In this document: positions 60,948-61,404 of the stretch, piece by piece
Layout: each line of letters starts with the position of its first letter
Position numbering within the stretch: the first letter of the stretch is position 1
Program-made: the position numbers and the translations under genes
Assembly: GCA_041627895.1 (NCBI GenBank)
Contig: JBFKQC010000016.1
Location: forward strand, 1 to 61,404
Direction of reading: 5' to 3'
Source: JBFKQC01 sp041627895
Lineage (GTDB): Bacteria > Pseudomonadota > Alphaproteobacteria > Rhodobacterales > Rhodobacteraceae
Length of the DNA: 61,404 nucleotides
Notes under the pieces: generated by a model
What the model was told of the DNA's origin: nothing
Seen by the model: only the letters and a program-made list of their open reading frames with translations
Database searches by the model: none

Positions 60948-61298
60948 ATGGCATTTCTGATCAACAACGCCTGGGGCAGGGACGACATCGAGAAGGCGAC
61001 CATCGCCTTCGTCGTCGGCAACGCTGCCGCCGGGCGCGGCGAGGCGCGGGTCTTCCTGACCACCGGCGGAGTCGAGCTGGCGCTGAAGGGCAGGATCAAT
61101 GGCGAGCGCGCCGAGGGCTATCCGCCGATCGCCGAACTGATCGACGGCTACCGCGATAAGGGCGGCGTGATCTGGGTCTGCAAGGCCTGCGCCGATGCCA
61201 AGGGCATCACCGAGGCCGACCTGATCGAGGGCGCCGAGATCGCCGGCGCGGGCCACACCATGGGCTTTCTCGAAGCCGGCGGCCAGCAGCTGATGTGA
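60948..61298 (+). CDS. DsrE-family protein
   Basis: A 116-residue protein with the DsrE/DsrF-like fold: RDDIEKATIAFVVGNAAAGRGEARVFLTTGGVELAL and WVCKACADAKGI (Cys-x-x-Cys). The family handles sulfur relay or acts as peroxiredoxin-like; a multi-cysteine KAC motif is visible here. Function is not proven. AAGGAAC precedes the ATG. It lies beyond the ThDP enzyme with a 264-bp gap, so it may not be in the same operon. Confidence 0.8.
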   Translation: MAFLINNAWGRDDIEKATIAFVVGNAAAGRGEARVFLTTGGVELALKGRINGERAEGYPPIAELIDGYRDKGGVIWVCKACADAKGITEADLIEGAEIAGAGHTMGFLEAGGQQLM

Positions 61299-61366
61299 GA
61301 CACGCACGGCGGGACGCCGCGGCCTTTCGGCAACGGCGCCCCCGCGTACCCGAAAGGATTGACCAC

Positions 61367-61404
61367 ATGGCACATCTCGGCATTCTCGCGGCCTGCGCCC
61401 ACTA
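61367..61404 (+). CDS. Start of a gene truncated by the window edge
   Basis: An ATG at 61367 with a GAAAGGA ribosome-binding site opens MAHLGILAACAH before the window ends. Nothing further can be said. It is 68 bp after the DsrE gene and may be co-transcribed with it. Confidence 0.5.
   Translation, partial: MAHLGILAACAH

Overview
The window is high-GC alphaproteobacterial DNA, most likely from a Rhodobacterales (Roseobacter/Rhodobacter-type) bacterium. Evidence: a trpE-yibQ-trpGDC arrangement, an alphaproteobacterial LexA operator made of direct GAAC/GTTC repeats, monothiol glutaredoxin next to a BolA-like gene, a System I cytochrome c maturation set, a GTA-like holin/muramidase cassette and a suhB/MmgR-type small RNA. 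Assignments rest on reading motifs and remembered family features; no database search was run.

Left half (1-37.9 kb), mostly core chromosome: the trpE 3' end, a convergent polysaccharide-deacetylase-like (yibQ) gene, then a tightly overlapping trpG-trpD-trpC-moaC-moeA run, an SOS-controlled lexA, a converging comEC, then gltX and gltA. A long minus-strand array (21.8 down to 13.2 kb) carries an acyltransferase, murI, argC, ccmE, a lysis-like cassette (muramidase, holin, two small genes), ccmF, ccmH and a paaG-like hydratase. Next come a fused indolepyruvate:ferredoxin oxidoreductase with a divergent LysR gene and a perfect operator-like dyad between them, an sRNA, an exported protein of unknown function, purL, bolA-like, grxD, zapA with a coiled-coil partner, tkt, an MFS exporter, a DUF1194 protein, a second candidate sRNA and two unknown genes.

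Right part (37.9-61.4 kb), an accessory catabolic island: a minus-strand eight-gene operon (bicupin, phthalate-4,5-dioxygenase-type Rieske oxygenase, an unknown protein, an HX4DH Ni/Co transporter, a His-tailed protein, two half-permeases, a ThDP enzyme) diverges from a plus-strand operon (EutA-like ASKHA ATPase, IclR regulator, ferredoxin reductase, 4,5-dihydroxyphthalate-decarboxylase-like protein, alpha/beta hydrolase with a Cys nucleophile). Further right are a second decarboxylase-like gene with a small partner, a Zn alcohol dehydrogenase-CobW-LigK-LigJ operon, an EamA transporter with two monocupins, a Rieske ferredoxin, a second ThDP enzyme and a DsrE protein. LigJ (4-oxalomesaconate hydratase) and LigK (aldolase) would deliver pyruvate and oxaloacetate. 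The oxygenase, reductase and decarboxylase resemble the phthalate-to-protocatechuate branch, but no recognisable ligAB, ligC or ligI is present in this window.

A 17-bp dyad-like motif, GTTCnnnCAwGCGGAAC, occurs before three promoters of the island (before iclR, between the small gene and the dehydrogenase, between the cupins and the Rieske ferredoxin), and a perfect 17-bp palindrome sits in the divergent bicupin/eutA-like promoter. The island therefore looks like one regulon. Its most unusual aspect is the pairing of a EutA-type reactivase without EutBC, cupin proteins and metal-handling genes (NiCoT, CobW, His-rich tails) inside an aromatic-acid pathway.
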